From Magnetospirillum sp. SS-4 (lineage in GTDB: Bacteria > Pseudomonadota > Alphaproteobacteria > Rhodospirillales > Magnetospirillaceae): 64,000 nucleotides of DNA. The translations under genes were made by a program, and so were the position numbers. The DNA lies in the NCBI RefSeq assembly GCF_902729425.1, contig NZ_CACVCH010000001.1:255501-319500 (forward strand), given 5' to 3'. Below are positions 35,562 through 43,335 of the stretch, one piece after another. Below the pieces are notes generated by a model. It made no database searches, was not told the DNA's origin, and was given only the letters and a program-made list of their open reading frames with translations. How positions within the stretch are numbered: position 1 is the first letter of the stretch; every line of letters begins with the position of its first letter.

Positions 35562-36134
35562 ATGGACCCCATCACCGTCGCCCTGGGCCTCGCCCAGGTG
35601 GTGCCCGGCCTGATCCGCTGGATCGGCGGCGACGAATCCTCGCGGGCGACCCGAATCGCCGAGCAGGCGGTAAACCTCGCCAGGACCGTCGCCGGCACGG
35701 AATCCGGCGAGGAATCGGTGGCCGCCGTCCGGGCCGATCCCGCCCTGGCGCTCCGCCTGCAACAGGCCTGGCTGGCCCATGAACTGGCCTTGACCCAGGA
35801 AGAGAACCGCCAACTGGCCGAGATCAACGCCACCATGCGGGCCGAGGCGGCCAGTCGCGACGCCTTCGTCCGGCGCTGGCGCCCCACCTTCGGCTATGCG
35901 GTGGCGTTGACCTGGACCGCCACCATGGGGGCCGTGTCCTGGGCCATCGTCGCGACCCCGGCCAAGGCGGCCGAGATCATCGCCGCCCTGGTCAACACCT
36001 CGCCCATCTGGGGCGTCGCCCTGGCGGTGCTGGGGGTCTCGGTGGTCAAGCGCAGCCACGACAAGGCGACGACCAGCGGCTCCTCCTTGCCGGAGGGACC
36101 GCTGGCCGCGATAAGAACGGCGATTCGACGATAG
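35562..36134 (+). CDS. Three-TM phage holin-family protein
   Basis: 190 aa. The central segment RDAFVRRWRPTFGYAVALTWT is characteristic of the 3TM holin family, followed by hydrophobic helices near residues 110-130 and 145-165. The N-terminal half is helical and soluble (LAQVVPGLIRWIGGDE). Holins make membrane holes to release an endolysin, but no endolysin gene was found in the window. It is convergent with the ferritin-like gene. Confidence 0.72.
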   Translation: MDPITVALGLAQVVPGLIRWIGGDESSRATRIAEQAVNLARTVAGTESGEESVAAVRADPALALRLQQAWLAHELALTQEENRQLAEINATMRAEAASRDAFVRRWRPTFGYAVALTWTATMGAVSWAIVATPAKAAEIIAALVNTSPIWGVALAVLGVSVVKRSHDKATTSGSSLPEGPLAAIRTAIRR

Positions 36135-36142
36135 ACGGGCGG

Positions 36143-36643
36143 TCAGTCGACCGACTGGGCCGGGTCGGCGTCTTCCTGCCAGGTGATGGACGGACGCGGC
36201 GTCTTGGCGATCCACTTGTCCAGCGCCTCGACATGCTCGCGCTCTTCCTCGGCGAAATCGGCGCCCAGGCGCTTGACCTCGGCGTCATCGCTGTCGGCGG
36301 CGGCGGAACGGTAGTACTCCATTCCCCTGATCTCGTTGTCGCGGGCGTAGCGCAGGGCGTGATACGGCGTCATCAGATAGTGGATGTCGTTGTCGTCGCC
36401 CACTTCCGGCGGCGTCTTCCAACGATACTGCCACGACATCAGCTTGGGCAGTTCCAGGGCGCGGGCGCGCTGCTTGATCTCGTCGCCGTGCATGGTGGAA
36501 AACCGGGACATGTCGCGGAACACCGCCGCGGTCTCGGTGTTGTTGTGCGCCTCCATCATGTCGGCCAGCTCGGCATAGCGCTCCGCCGCCTCCTGTTCGA
36601 GCGCGATCGCGTGTGCCAGAAATTCTGCCAGGGTATAGCCCAT
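36143..36643 (-). CDS. Ferritin-like diiron protein (rubrerythrin-type)
   Basis: 166 aa, four-helix bundle with two E-x(n)-E/H helix pairs: EQEAAERYAE, FSTMHGDEI, DNEIRGMEYY and EEEREHVEAL, all expected diiron ligands. No rubredoxin CxxC tail. It could store or oxidise iron, or remove peroxide. It lies on the opposite strand inside the phage module, between the holin-family gene and dodecin, and shares a 162-bp divergent promoter region with dodecin that contains a perfect palindrome. Confidence 0.75.
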   Translation of the reverse strand: MGYTLAEFLAHAIALEQEAAERYAELADMMEAHNNTETAAVFRDMSRFSTMHGDEIKQRARALELPKLMSWQYRWKTPPEVGDDNDIHYLMTPYHALRYARDNEIRGMEYYRSAAADSDDAEVKRLGADFAEEEREHVEALDKWIAKTPRPSITWQEDADPAQSVD

Positions 36644-36713
36644 CTGCGCCTCTTAACTTGCTGATCCGGGAGGATTGGAAGGGTACTGATCGGGTGGCGG
36701 CGCGTCAATGGCT

Positions 36714-36737
36714 AAATCGGTATTGCAATACCGATTT
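36714..36737. promoter_or_regulatory. Perfect 24-bp palindrome, probable operator
   Basis: AAATCGGTATTG at 36714 is followed directly by its exact complement ending at 36737, so both arms are perfect over 12 bp. It is AT-rich against a GC-rich background and sits between the divergent ferritin-like and dodecin genes. A dimeric repressor that controls both is the simplest reading. No regulator gene lies next to it. Confidence 0.6.
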
Positions 36738-36760
36738 GTGACGGTTCGCCACGGGTTCAT

Positions 36761-36789
36761 ACTTGCCCCTTATCCCCTCCGGGGCAAGT
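36761..36789 (+). promoter_or_regulatory. Hairpin in dodecin leader
   Basis: ACTTGCCCC (36761-36769) pairs perfectly with GGGGCAAGT (36781-36789) across an 11-nt C-rich loop. It ends just before the dodecin ribosome site (GAGGAG), so it may affect translation or RNA stability. Confidence 0.5.
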
Positions 36790-36805
36790 ACCGAGGAGAC
36801 CGTCC

Positions 36806-37018
36806 ATGGGCAATCACACCTACAAGATCATCGAACTGGCCGGCAGTTCCGACAAAAGCTACGAAGACGCCATCCGCAACGCCGTCGCCAAGGCGTCCAA
36901 GACCCTTCACAACCTGCGCTGGTTCGAGGTCACCGAAACCCGCGGCCATATCGACAAGGGCCAGGTGGCCCATTGGCAGGTGGTGATGAAGGTCGGGTTC
37001 ACCCTCGACGGGGAATGA
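36806..37018 (+). CDS. Dodecin, flavin-binding storage protein
   Basis: 70 aa, the usual length. It has the beta-alpha-beta-beta pattern ([18 protein letters not shown], then [20 protein letters not shown]) with the tryptophan in LRWFEV that stacks on flavin dimers, and a final [12 protein letters not shown] strand. Dodecins form 12-mers that store or buffer FMN and related flavins. It is divergent from a ferritin-like gene and embedded in the phage module. Confidence 0.92.
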   Translation: MGNHTYKIIELAGSSDKSYEDAIRNAVAKASKTLHNLRWFEVTETRGHIDKGQVAHWQVVMKVGFTLDGE

Positions 37019-37048
37019 CGGCGACCACCAGCCGGCCCGCCCCTCACA

Positions 37049-37078
37049 ACGGCCCGTCTCCCTGTCGAGACGGGCCGT
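37049..37078 (+). terminator. Hairpin after dodecin, probable terminator
   Basis: A perfect 12-bp stem (ACGGCCCGTCTC at 37049 and its complement ending at 37078) with a 6-nt loop, followed by a weak T/C-rich run. It would separate dodecin from the gp14-like gene 31 bp on. Confidence 0.55.
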
Positions 37079-37109
37079 TCCCGTTCCCCCACAGCAAGGA
37101 GACCGCATC

Positions 37110-37532
37110 ATGAGTGGATTCGAAGCCGTCGCCATTCCCATGGCCATCGGAGTGGCCAAGGAAGCGATTTCGTCACAACGGCGGCAGGGCGCCGCCAAGG
37201 CGGCCGCCGACGCCCAGAACCAGGCGGCGGAGCAGCACAACCAGATCATCGCCGCCCAGCAGGCCCAGGAGGAAAAACGGCAACGCAACCTGCTGGCGCG
37301 GCAGCAGGCCTCGGTCACGGCCCGGATGAGCGCCTGGGGAGTGGGCGGCGGCGGCTCCGCCGACGCCATCCTTCAGGGCATGGCCCGGCAGACCGCCGAA
37401 TCCCTGGCCGAAAACGCACAGACCACCGCCTTGAGGCGGCCGGCCGGCCGGAAAAGCCTGCTGGACGACGGCGGCGCGGACATGGTCGGCCAGGGGCTCG
37501 ACGTGTTCACCAGCTTCTATCGCGGCATGTGA
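37110..37532 (+). CDS. T7 gp14-like internal core protein
   Basis: 140 aa, helical and rich in Ala/Gln (AAKAAADAQNQAAEQHNQI, then LLARQQASVTARMSAWGVGG). This matches the pattern of podophage internal virion proteins such as gp14, which are ejected to build a channel in the host envelope. GTG-free ATG start with AAGGAG. The companions gp15 and gp16 are missing. If correct, it is the distal end of the module, cut off from the rest by two cellular genes. Confidence 0.55.
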   Translation: MSGFEAVAIPMAIGVAKEAISSQRRQGAAKAAADAQNQAAEQHNQIIAAQQAQEEKRQRNLLARQQASVTARMSAWGVGGGGSADAILQGMARQTAESLAENAQTTALRRPAGRKSLLDDGGADMVGQGLDVFTSFYRGM

Positions 37533-37575
37533 CCCCGGGATCGGAAACCCCTCGTCAAGCCGGCGGTTTTTTGCC

Positions 37576-38250
37576 ATGGTGCCGGCCATGACCGAACAGG
37601 GTTCCTCGATCTTTTCCGGAAGCGGCCTGGCCTGCGTGCGCGGCGGCCGGGTGGTGTTCGCCGGGCTGGACTTCACCCTGGCCTCGGGCGGCGCCCTGGT
37701 GCTGCTGGGGCCGAACGGGTCGGGCAAATCCAGCCTGTTGCGGGTGCTGTCCGGATTGCTGCGCCCGGCCCACGGCCAGTTGGCCTGGAACGGCGAGCCG
37801 GTGGCCGACGACCCCGAGGCCCATGCCGCCCGCACCCATTACCTGGGGCATCACGACGCGGTGAAGCCGGTGCTCAGCGTCGCCGAGAACCTGCGGTTCT
37901 GGGCCCGCCTGCATGATTCCCACGCCGGCCGCGCCGACCGGGCGGTGGAGACGGCGCTGGAGCGGTTCGGCCTGTCGCACCTGTCGTCCATTCCCGGCAA
38001 GATGCTGTCGGCCGGACAGAAACGGCGGACCAATCTGGCCCGCCTGCTGGCGGCGCCCAGCCCGCTCTGGCTGCTGGACGAACCCACCACCGCGCTCGAC
38101 CGCGCCTCCATCGCGGCGCTGGAGGCGGTTCTGGCCGAGCACCGCGCCGGCGGCGGCATGGTCGTTCTGTCCACCCACGCCGACATCGCCATGCCCGGCG
38201 CCGTCGAAATGCATCTCGACCGGTATTCGGTGGCGGAGGACCTGCCATGA
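37576..38250 (+). CDS. ccmA: Cytochrome c maturation ABC transporter ATP-binding protein CcmA
   Basis: 224 aa. Walker A GPNGSGKSSLL, ABC signature LSAGQKRRTNLARLL and Walker B LWLLDEPTTALD, with the STH switch near the C-terminus. CcmA powers release of haem-loaded CcmE from CcmCD. It overlaps ccmB by ATGA. The start could also be the ATG at 37588; neither has a clear ribosome site. The rest of the ccm genes are not in the window. Confidence 0.92.
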   Translation: MVPAMTEQGSSIFSGSGLACVRGGRVVFAGLDFTLASGGALVLLGPNGSGKSSLLRVLSGLLRPAHGQLAWNGEPVADDPEAHAARTHYLGHHDAVKPVLSVAENLRFWARLHDSHAGRADRAVETALERFGLSHLSSIPGKMLSAGQKRRTNLARLLAAPSPLWLLDEPTTALDRASIAALEAVLAEHRAGGGMVVLSTHADIAMPGAVEMHLDRYSVAEDLP

Positions 38251-38912
38251 CCCGTTTTCTCGAAGTGGTGCGCCGCGACCTGCGCCTGGCGCTTCGCCAG
38301 GGGTCCGACAGCGTCATGGTGGTGACCTTCTTCGTGCTGACCGTGGTGCTGTTTCCGTTCGGCATCGGCCCCGAGGCCAACGTGCTGGAACGGGTTTCGG
38401 CCGGCGTGCTGATGGTCACCGCCCTGCTGGCCTCGATGCTGTCGCTGGACCGGCTGTTCCAGGCCGATTACGAGGACGGCTCGCTGGAGCTGCTGGTGCT
38501 GACCCCCGCCCCCCTGGGAATGGTGGTGGCGGCCAAGATGCTGGCCCACTGGCTGACCACCGGCCTGCCGCTGATGATCGCCGCGCCGGTGCTGGCGGTG
38601 CTGCTGCACATGCATGCCGACGGCTTCGTCATCCTGTTGGCGGCCATGGCGCTGGGAACCCCCATCCTGTCGCTGATCGGCGGCATCGGCGCCGCCCTGG
38701 TGCTGGGGGCACGGCGCGGCGGCGTGCTGCTGTCGCTGCTGATCCTGCCGCTTTACGTACCGGTGCTGATCTTCGGCGTCGGCGCCATCGACGCCGCCGT
38801 CCAGGGCATGTCGGCCAAGCCCCACCTGCTGATCCTGGCCGGCATCCTGACTGGCGCCCTGGTGCTGGCGCCATGGGCCAGCGCCGCAGCCCTGCGCCAG
38901 GCGCTGGAATAG
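38247..38912 (+). CDS. ccmB: Cytochrome c maturation membrane protein CcmB
   Basis: 221 aa with six membrane helices. It has the CcmB landmarks FFVLTVVLFPFGIGP, DRLFQADYEDGSLELL and the LPLYVPVLIFGVGA segment. It forms the membrane part of the CcmAB complex. Its stop is 2 bp from the convergent histidine-kinase stop, so no terminator separates them. Confidence 0.94.
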   Translation: MTRFLEVVRRDLRLALRQGSDSVMVVTFFVLTVVLFPFGIGPEANVLERVSAGVLMVTALLASMLSLDRLFQADYEDGSLELLVLTPAPLGMVVAAKMLAHWLTTGLPLMIAAPVLAVLLHMHADGFVILLAAMALGTPILSLIGGIGAALVLGARRGGVLLSLLILPLYVPVLIFGVGAIDAAVQGMSAKPHLLILAGILTGALVLAPWASAAALRQALE

Positions 38913-38914
38913 GC

Positions 38915-40099
38915 TCACGCCGGCAGCGACACCGTGACGGTGGTGCCGTTCTCCTGATCGCTGTCGACCTCGATGCGGCCGCCATGGGCCAGGACGATGC
39001 GCTGGCAGATATGCAGCCCCAGGCCTGTACTATCCTCGCCCGCCGTGCCGCGCTTGCCCGAGCGGGAAAACGGCTCGAACAGCGACGCCAGTTCCCCCGC
39101 CGACATGCCGACGCCGGCATCGCTTACCCGCAGCCGGGCCTCGCCGCCCACCACATCCGCCCATATCCGGATCCGGCCGCCGGCATGGCTGAACTTGACG
39201 GCGTTGCCGATCAGATTGTGCAGAACCTGTTCCATCCGGGTGGCGTCGATGTCGAGGTGGAGCGGCCCATCGGGAACCTGGGCGACCAGGGCGATGCCCT
39301 TGCGTTCGGCCGGCAGGCTCAGCAAGCCGGCGACGCGGACCACCATGGCGCCGAAATCCACCTGCCGCCGCTCCAGGTGCAGGCGTCCCGCCTCGATCGC
39401 CGACATGGACAAGGTGTCTTCCACCAGCGCCAGCATGTAGCTGGCCGAGGTATGGATGTTGTCCAGGTAGGACATCTCCTTGTCGCCGATACGCCCCTCC
39501 AGCACCATCTTCAGCAATTCGGCGAACCCCGACACCACGCCCAGCGGGCTGCGCAGGTCGTGGGCCAGGATACCGAACAGCCGGTTCTTGACCTCGTTGG
39601 CCGCCTTCAGGGTGGCGTTGGCCTTGGCCAGGTCCCGCTGGGTGTTGAGCAGCTCGTTGTTGAGCTGGGTCATGGACTCGAAAAACGCCGCATCGGGCGG
39701 CGGGACGGCGGTGCGGCGCTCCTTGAACAACTGGCGCAGCACGGTGACGTGGCTGCTGTTGATCCGGGCCAGTTCCTCGATCAGGGTATCGACCCGCCCG
39801 TCGGTGGGGACGACGGCGACGATCATGCCGTCGCCGTCCACCGCGCCGGAAAAGCGGAAGGATTCGACGCCGCCGGCGGTGACGACGTTCATCTCCCAGT
39901 TATAGGCGTTGGCCTGCCGGCGCAGGTCGGCGACGAAATCCAGCGCCTTGGTGAAGCTGGACTCCTCCACCAGGGCGGCGAGCGGCCGCCCCCGCCGGGC
40001 TAGGCCGGCCAGGGCCGCCCCTTCATGGAGAATCTCCACCACCACGCCGTCTCCGTCGCAGCGCAGGATCAGCCCCGCCCCGCCTTGCCCTCCGGTCAT
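38915..40099 (-). CDS. Soluble sensor histidine kinase coupled to the B12-binding protein
   Basis: 394 aa, no membrane helix. The N-terminal region (about 1-110) is a compact PAS-like sensor domain, then a coiled coil (FESMTQLNNELLNTQRDLAKANATLK) leads to HisKA with H180 in ILAHDLRSPLG. The HATPase domain shows NLIGNAVKFSHAGG, DAGVGM and STGLGLHICQRIV. The start overlaps the stop of the cobalamin-binding gene, so the kinase is probably controlled by it. No response regulator is adjacent, so the output is unknown. Confidence 0.85.
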   Translation of the reverse strand: MTGGQGGAGLILRCDGDGVVVEILHEGAALAGLARRGRPLAALVEESSFTKALDFVADLRRQANAYNWEMNVVTAGGVESFRFSGAVDGDGMIVAVVPTDGRVDTLIEELARINSSHVTVLRQLFKERRTAVPPPDAAFFESMTQLNNELLNTQRDLAKANATLKAANEVKNRLFGILAHDLRSPLGVVSGFAELLKMVLEGRIGDKEMSYLDNIHTSASYMLALVEDTLSMSAIEAGRLHLERRQVDFGAMVVRVAGLLSLPAERKGIALVAQVPDGPLHLDIDATRMEQVLHNLIGNAVKFSHAGGRIRIWADVVGGEARLRVSDAGVGMSAGELASLFEPFSRSGKRGTAGEDSTGLGLHICQRIVLAHGGRIEVDSDQENGTTVTVSLPA

Positions 40100-41139
40100 C
40101 GTTCCGCCTCGATGGCGGCGACGGCATCGACGGCGCGGTCGGCGCGGTCGGCCATGCCGTCCGCCCCCAGGCGCCGCCACAGCAGCGGATCGGTGTTGAA
40201 CGGAAAGCCGCCCACCAGGATGATCAGGTCCCCTCCCAGGGCATCGCGGGCCATGGCGATCAGTTCGGCCGCCTGCCCCAGATGGGCGGCGATGGTCACC
40301 GACAGCCCCAGCACCGACGCCTTGCGCTCCTTCAGGGTGCCGACCACGTCGGCCGGGGGGACGTTGGCCCCCAGGTAATGGCTGTCCCATCCCGCCATCT
40401 CGAAGAAATCCGCCACCATACGCAGGCCGACCTCGTGCAGGTCGCCGCTGACGCAGGACGCCACCATGCTCCGGCCACGCGACTCGCCGGTGAAGACATA
40501 GGGATAAAGCTGCGACATGATCGCCTGGGTGGCGGCGGTCACGAAATGCTCGTGCGCCACGGTGATCCGGTTGAGCTGCCACAGGCGGCCGGTCTCGCGC
40601 AGCGCCGGCTGGAACACGTCCAGATAGACCTGCCGCACCGGCAATCCCGCCGCGACCCGGTCCAGCACCAGCCGCGAGGCGGTCCGGCGGTCGCCGGCCA
40701 GCAGCGCGTCCAGATAGGCGCGGGCCATGTCCGCCAGCGGATTGTCGGCCAGGATGAAGCCGGGGGGCTCGGCCGGGAAATGATCGAGATCGCCGATGGC
40801 GCGGCGCAGCATGGCGCGGACCCGCCGGGATTCGGGTCCCGGCAACTTCTCGCCCAGCACCTCCATCAGGGTCTCCAGGGCGCCGCTGACCTCGGCCATG
40901 TCGACGGCGCGGCCGACCGACACCACCTTCAGCCAGGCGACATAGGCGGAAAACAGCGCGTAACTCTCGTTATCCACCGCCTCGCGCAGGAACAGCAGGG
41001 TCTGGCGGATGTCGTCTTGGTACCGGGCCCGGTCAGAGGCGCCATGGCGCTCCGCCAGATCCGGTTCGTGGGCATAACGCCTCGCCACCACTTCGGCGGC
41101 GAGGTCGGAACGGTCTGAACCGGTCAGGGCGATGGTCAT
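40096..41139 (-). CDS. Cobalamin-binding photoreceptor-like protein (W-x9-EH)
   Basis: 347 aa. Residues about 130-210 form the helical cap domain with W187 and E197-H198 in the exact W-x9-EH spacing of CarH-type adenosylcobalamin light sensors. The B12 domain follows: D-L-H235-E-V-G, SVTIAAH and ILVGGFPF. The lower-ligand histidine (H235) is present. CarH's MerR DNA-binding domain is absent; the N-terminal 125 residues are a helical region of unknown role. Overlap with a histidine kinase suggests light or B12 state is passed to phosphorylation. AerR/PpaA-type SCHIC regulators are the nearest alternative. Confidence 0.82.
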   Translation of the reverse strand: MTIALTGSDRSDLAAEVVARRYAHEPDLAERHGASDRARYQDDIRQTLLFLREAVDNESYALFSAYVAWLKVVSVGRAVDMAEVSGALETLMEVLGEKLPGPESRRVRAMLRRAIGDLDHFPAEPPGFILADNPLADMARAYLDALLAGDRRTASRLVLDRVAAGLPVRQVYLDVFQPALRETGRLWQLNRITVAHEHFVTAATQAIMSQLYPYVFTGESRGRSMVASCVSGDLHEVGLRMVADFFEMAGWDSHYLGANVPPADVVGTLKERKASVLGLSVTIAAHLGQAAELIAMARDALGGDLIILVGGFPFNTDPLLWRRLGADGMADRADRAVDAVAAIEAER

Positions 41140-41242
41140 GGCAGACCAGTCTGTGATGGCGACAACGGTACCCCATGCCGAGGGCCTATGCTAAAGATAA
41201 TAAGATGCCGCCATCCTTCAAGGTCTTCAAGAGCAAACCGCC

Positions 41243-41950
41243 CTATCGGCGGCGATAGAGGAAGAAGGTCGGTTCGCGGCCGGCCAGGCATTTCAGCTCG
41301 TAGCGGGTCGCGGGCCAGTCGGCCGGCAGGCTGGCGCGGTCGGTGGTGGCCAGGATCTTGTCGAAGGCGGAATGCCCGGCCAGATGGCGGCGCGCCCATT
41401 CCACATAGACCGGATCGTCGCTGGCCACCCGCAATTCGCCGCCGGGGACCAGAACGCGGGCGATGGCGTCCAGGTTCTCGGGACAGACGAAGCGGCGCTC
41501 GGCATGGCGGGCCTTGGGCCAGGGATCGGGAAACAGCACGAACACCCGCGACAGCGAGCCTTCGGGCAAGGCCGGCAGCAGCAGCCGCACGTCCTCGGGA
41601 AAGACGCGGACATTGTCCAGCCCGCGGGCCTGGACGTGGCCCAGCAGGCTGGCGATGCCGTTGCGGAAAACCTCGCAGCCGATCAGGCCGATGCCGGAAT
41701 CCGCCTCGGCCAGGTCGGCGAGGTGCTCGCCGCCGCCGAATCCGACTTCCAGCCAGACCTGACGGACCGGCGGGGAAAACAGGGCGGCGGGCTCGACGGA
41801 TTGTCCCGGCCCCGGCACGGCGATGGCGAGGCGGGGCAGCAGGCCGTCCAACAGCCCCAGGGCGTTGCGGCGCAAGGCCTTGCCGCGCCTGCGACCGAAA
41901 AAGCGCGGCCGGTCGCCGGCCGCGCTTTCCGTATCATCGTGATGGCTCAT
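41243..41950 (-). CDS. trmB: tRNA (guanine-N7-)-methyltransferase TrmB
   Basis: 235 aa. SAM motif LEVGFGGGEHLADLA, then FVLFPDPWPKARHAERRFV, the conserved TrmB active-site region, and a C-terminal TRYELKCLAGREPTFFL. It makes m7G46 in tRNA. It follows metK, which supplies its SAM, with 7 bp between them. The N-terminal 25 residues are Arg-rich. Confidence 0.95.
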   Translation of the reverse strand: MSHHDDTESAAGDRPRFFGRRRGKALRRNALGLLDGLLPRLAIAVPGPGQSVEPAALFSPPVRQVWLEVGFGGGEHLADLAEADSGIGLIGCEVFRNGIASLLGHVQARGLDNVRVFPEDVRLLLPALPEGSLSRVFVLFPDPWPKARHAERRFVCPENLDAIARVLVPGGELRVASDDPVYVEWARRHLAGHSAFDKILATTDRASLPADWPATRYELKCLAGREPTFFLYRRR

Positions 41951-41957
41951 GAGGGTC

Positions 41958-43124
41958 TCAGAAGGCCTTCTTGAGCTGCTCCACCAGATCGGTCCGTTCC
42001 CACGAGAACCCGCCATCGGCCTCGGGAGTGCGGCCGAAATGGCCATAGGCGGCGGTACGGGCATAGATGGGCTTGTTGAGGCCCAGATGGGTGCGGATGC
42101 CGCGCGGGCTGAGATCCATCAGCTGCTGCAACACGTCGGACAGCCGGTCCTCATCCACCTTGCAGGTGCCGGAGGTGTCGACATAGACCGACAGCGGCTT
42201 GGAAACGCCGATGGCGTAGCTGAGCTGGATGACGCACTTGTCGGCCAGACCCGAGGCGACCACGTTCTTGGCCAGATAGCGGGCGGCATAGGCGGCGGAA
42301 CGGTCGACCTTGGTGGGGTCCTTGCCCGAGAAGGCACCGCCGCCGTGGGGCGCGGCGCCGCCATAGGTGTCGACGATGATCTTGCGCCCGGTCAGGCCGC
42401 AATCGCCGTCCGGACCGCCGATGACGAAGCGGCCGGTGGGATTGACGTAGAACTGGGCCTCGTCGCACATCCAGCCGTCGGGCAGGCAGTTGACCACATG
42501 CGGACGCACGATCTCGCGCACGTCGGCCTGGGACAGGCTGGCGTCGTGCTGGGTCGAAATGACCACCGAGGTGGCGCGAACCGGCTTGCCGTCGCGGTAT
42601 TCCAGGGTGACCTGGCTCTTGGAATCGGGGCCGAGCAGCGGGGAGGCGCCGGAATGGCGGGCCTCGGCCAGCGACTTCAGCATGGAATGGGCGAGATGGA
42701 TCGGGGCCGGCATCAGGGTGTCGGTCTCGTTGACGGCGTAGCCGAACATGATGCCCTGGTCGCCGGCGCCCTCGTCCTTCTCCGCGGCGGCGTCGACGCC
42801 GACGGCGATGTCGGCGGACTGCGAGTGGACGTGAACCTCGACCTTGGCGTTCTTCCAGTGAAAGCCGTCCTGTTCGTAGCCGATGTCCTTGATGGCGTGC
42901 CGGGCGGTCTCTTCCATCAGTTCCCTGGTGATCGAGGCGGGGCCGCGGACTTCGCCGGCCAGGACGACCAGATTGGTGGTGCACAGGGTCTCGACGGCGA
43001 CGCGGGCATGGGGGTCGGCCCCCAGGAAGGCGTCGACGACGGCATCGGAGATGCGGTCGGACACCTTGTCGGGATGACCTTCGGAAACCGATTCACTGGT
43101 GAAAAGAAAATTCTTCTTGGACAC
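41958..43124 (-). CDS. metK: S-adenosylmethionine synthetase MetK
   Basis: 388 aa. Canonical [25 protein letters not shown] and the [16 protein letters not shown] loop. The start is GTG at 43124: the strong GAGGAGGG then lies about 8 bases upstream, whereas the TTG at 43130 would be too close to it. It makes SAM from methionine and ATP. A 200-base leader with a hairpin precedes it, and an XRE regulator lies upstream, a frequent neighbour of metK in this group. Confidence 0.96.
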   Translation of the reverse strand: MSKKNFLFTSESVSEGHPDKVSDRISDAVVDAFLGADPHARVAVETLCTTNLVVLAGEVRGPASITRELMEETARHAIKDIGYEQDGFHWKNAKVEVHVHSQSADIAVGVDAAAEKDEGAGDQGIMFGYAVNETDTLMPAPIHLAHSMLKSLAEARHSGASPLLGPDSKSQVTLEYRDGKPVRATSVVISTQHDASLSQADVREIVRPHVVNCLPDGWMCDEAQFYVNPTGRFVIGGPDGDCGLTGRKIIVDTYGGAAPHGGGAFSGKDPTKVDRSAAYAARYLAKNVVASGLADKCVIQLSYAIGVSKPLSVYVDTSGTCKVDEDRLSDVLQQLMDLSPRGIRTHLGLNKPIYARTAAYGHFGRTPEADGGFSWERTDLVEQLKKAF

Positions 43125-43160
43125 GGGCAAGCCCTCCTCGATCCAATCTGCATGGGACCA

Positions 43161-43199
43161 GGGGCATCAGAAGCCGGGAAACGCCATCGTGATGCACCC
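43161..43199 (-). promoter_or_regulatory. Hairpin in metK leader
   Basis: On the minus strand GGGTGCATCA pairs with TGATGCCCC (one bulged base), enclosing a 20-nt loop with GGC, TTTCCC and GGC. It ends about 37 bases before the start codon. It could be part of a SAM-responsive element, but it does not match the SAM-II or SAM/SAH layouts well enough to name. Confidence 0.35.
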
Positions 43200-43335
43200 A
43201 CTTAGCCGGATTTTACGTGGCGGCAAGCGGTCAAAATCTCCACGGGAGCGGGAGCCCCACTCCGGGAGGTTCTTCTGACAGGCGGAAGGGCGCCCCGTCA
43301 AGACATATCGCCGAACCGGGCGCGTCCCGCCGGAA

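Larger units (their letters stand above)
26633..37532 (+). mobile_element. Reduced T7-like (podovirus) late-gene module
   Basis: Ordered plus-strand genes: capsid, small protein, tail tubular A, tail tubular B, fibre, small protein, fibre, small terminase-like, large terminase, TM/coiled-coil protein, 3TM holin and, after two cellular genes, a gp14-like core protein. This parallels T7 genes 10-11-12-17-18-19. No portal, scaffold, gp15/gp16, polymerase, integrase, repressor or endolysin was found, and no flanking att repeat or tRNA. Reading frames are intact and GC-rich like the host. It is either a defective prophage or a retained, domesticated module. Confidence 0.75.

Noticed and set aside
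26633-37532. Phage module as a gene transfer agent of the RcGTA type
   Set aside because: RcGTA is siphovirus-like with portal, protease and tape-measure genes in a fixed order. Here the tail genes are T7-like and those genes are absent.
43131-43335. A SAM-II riboswitch before metK
   Set aside because: The conserved 3' pseudoknot element of SAM-II could not be found. Only a generic hairpin is supported.
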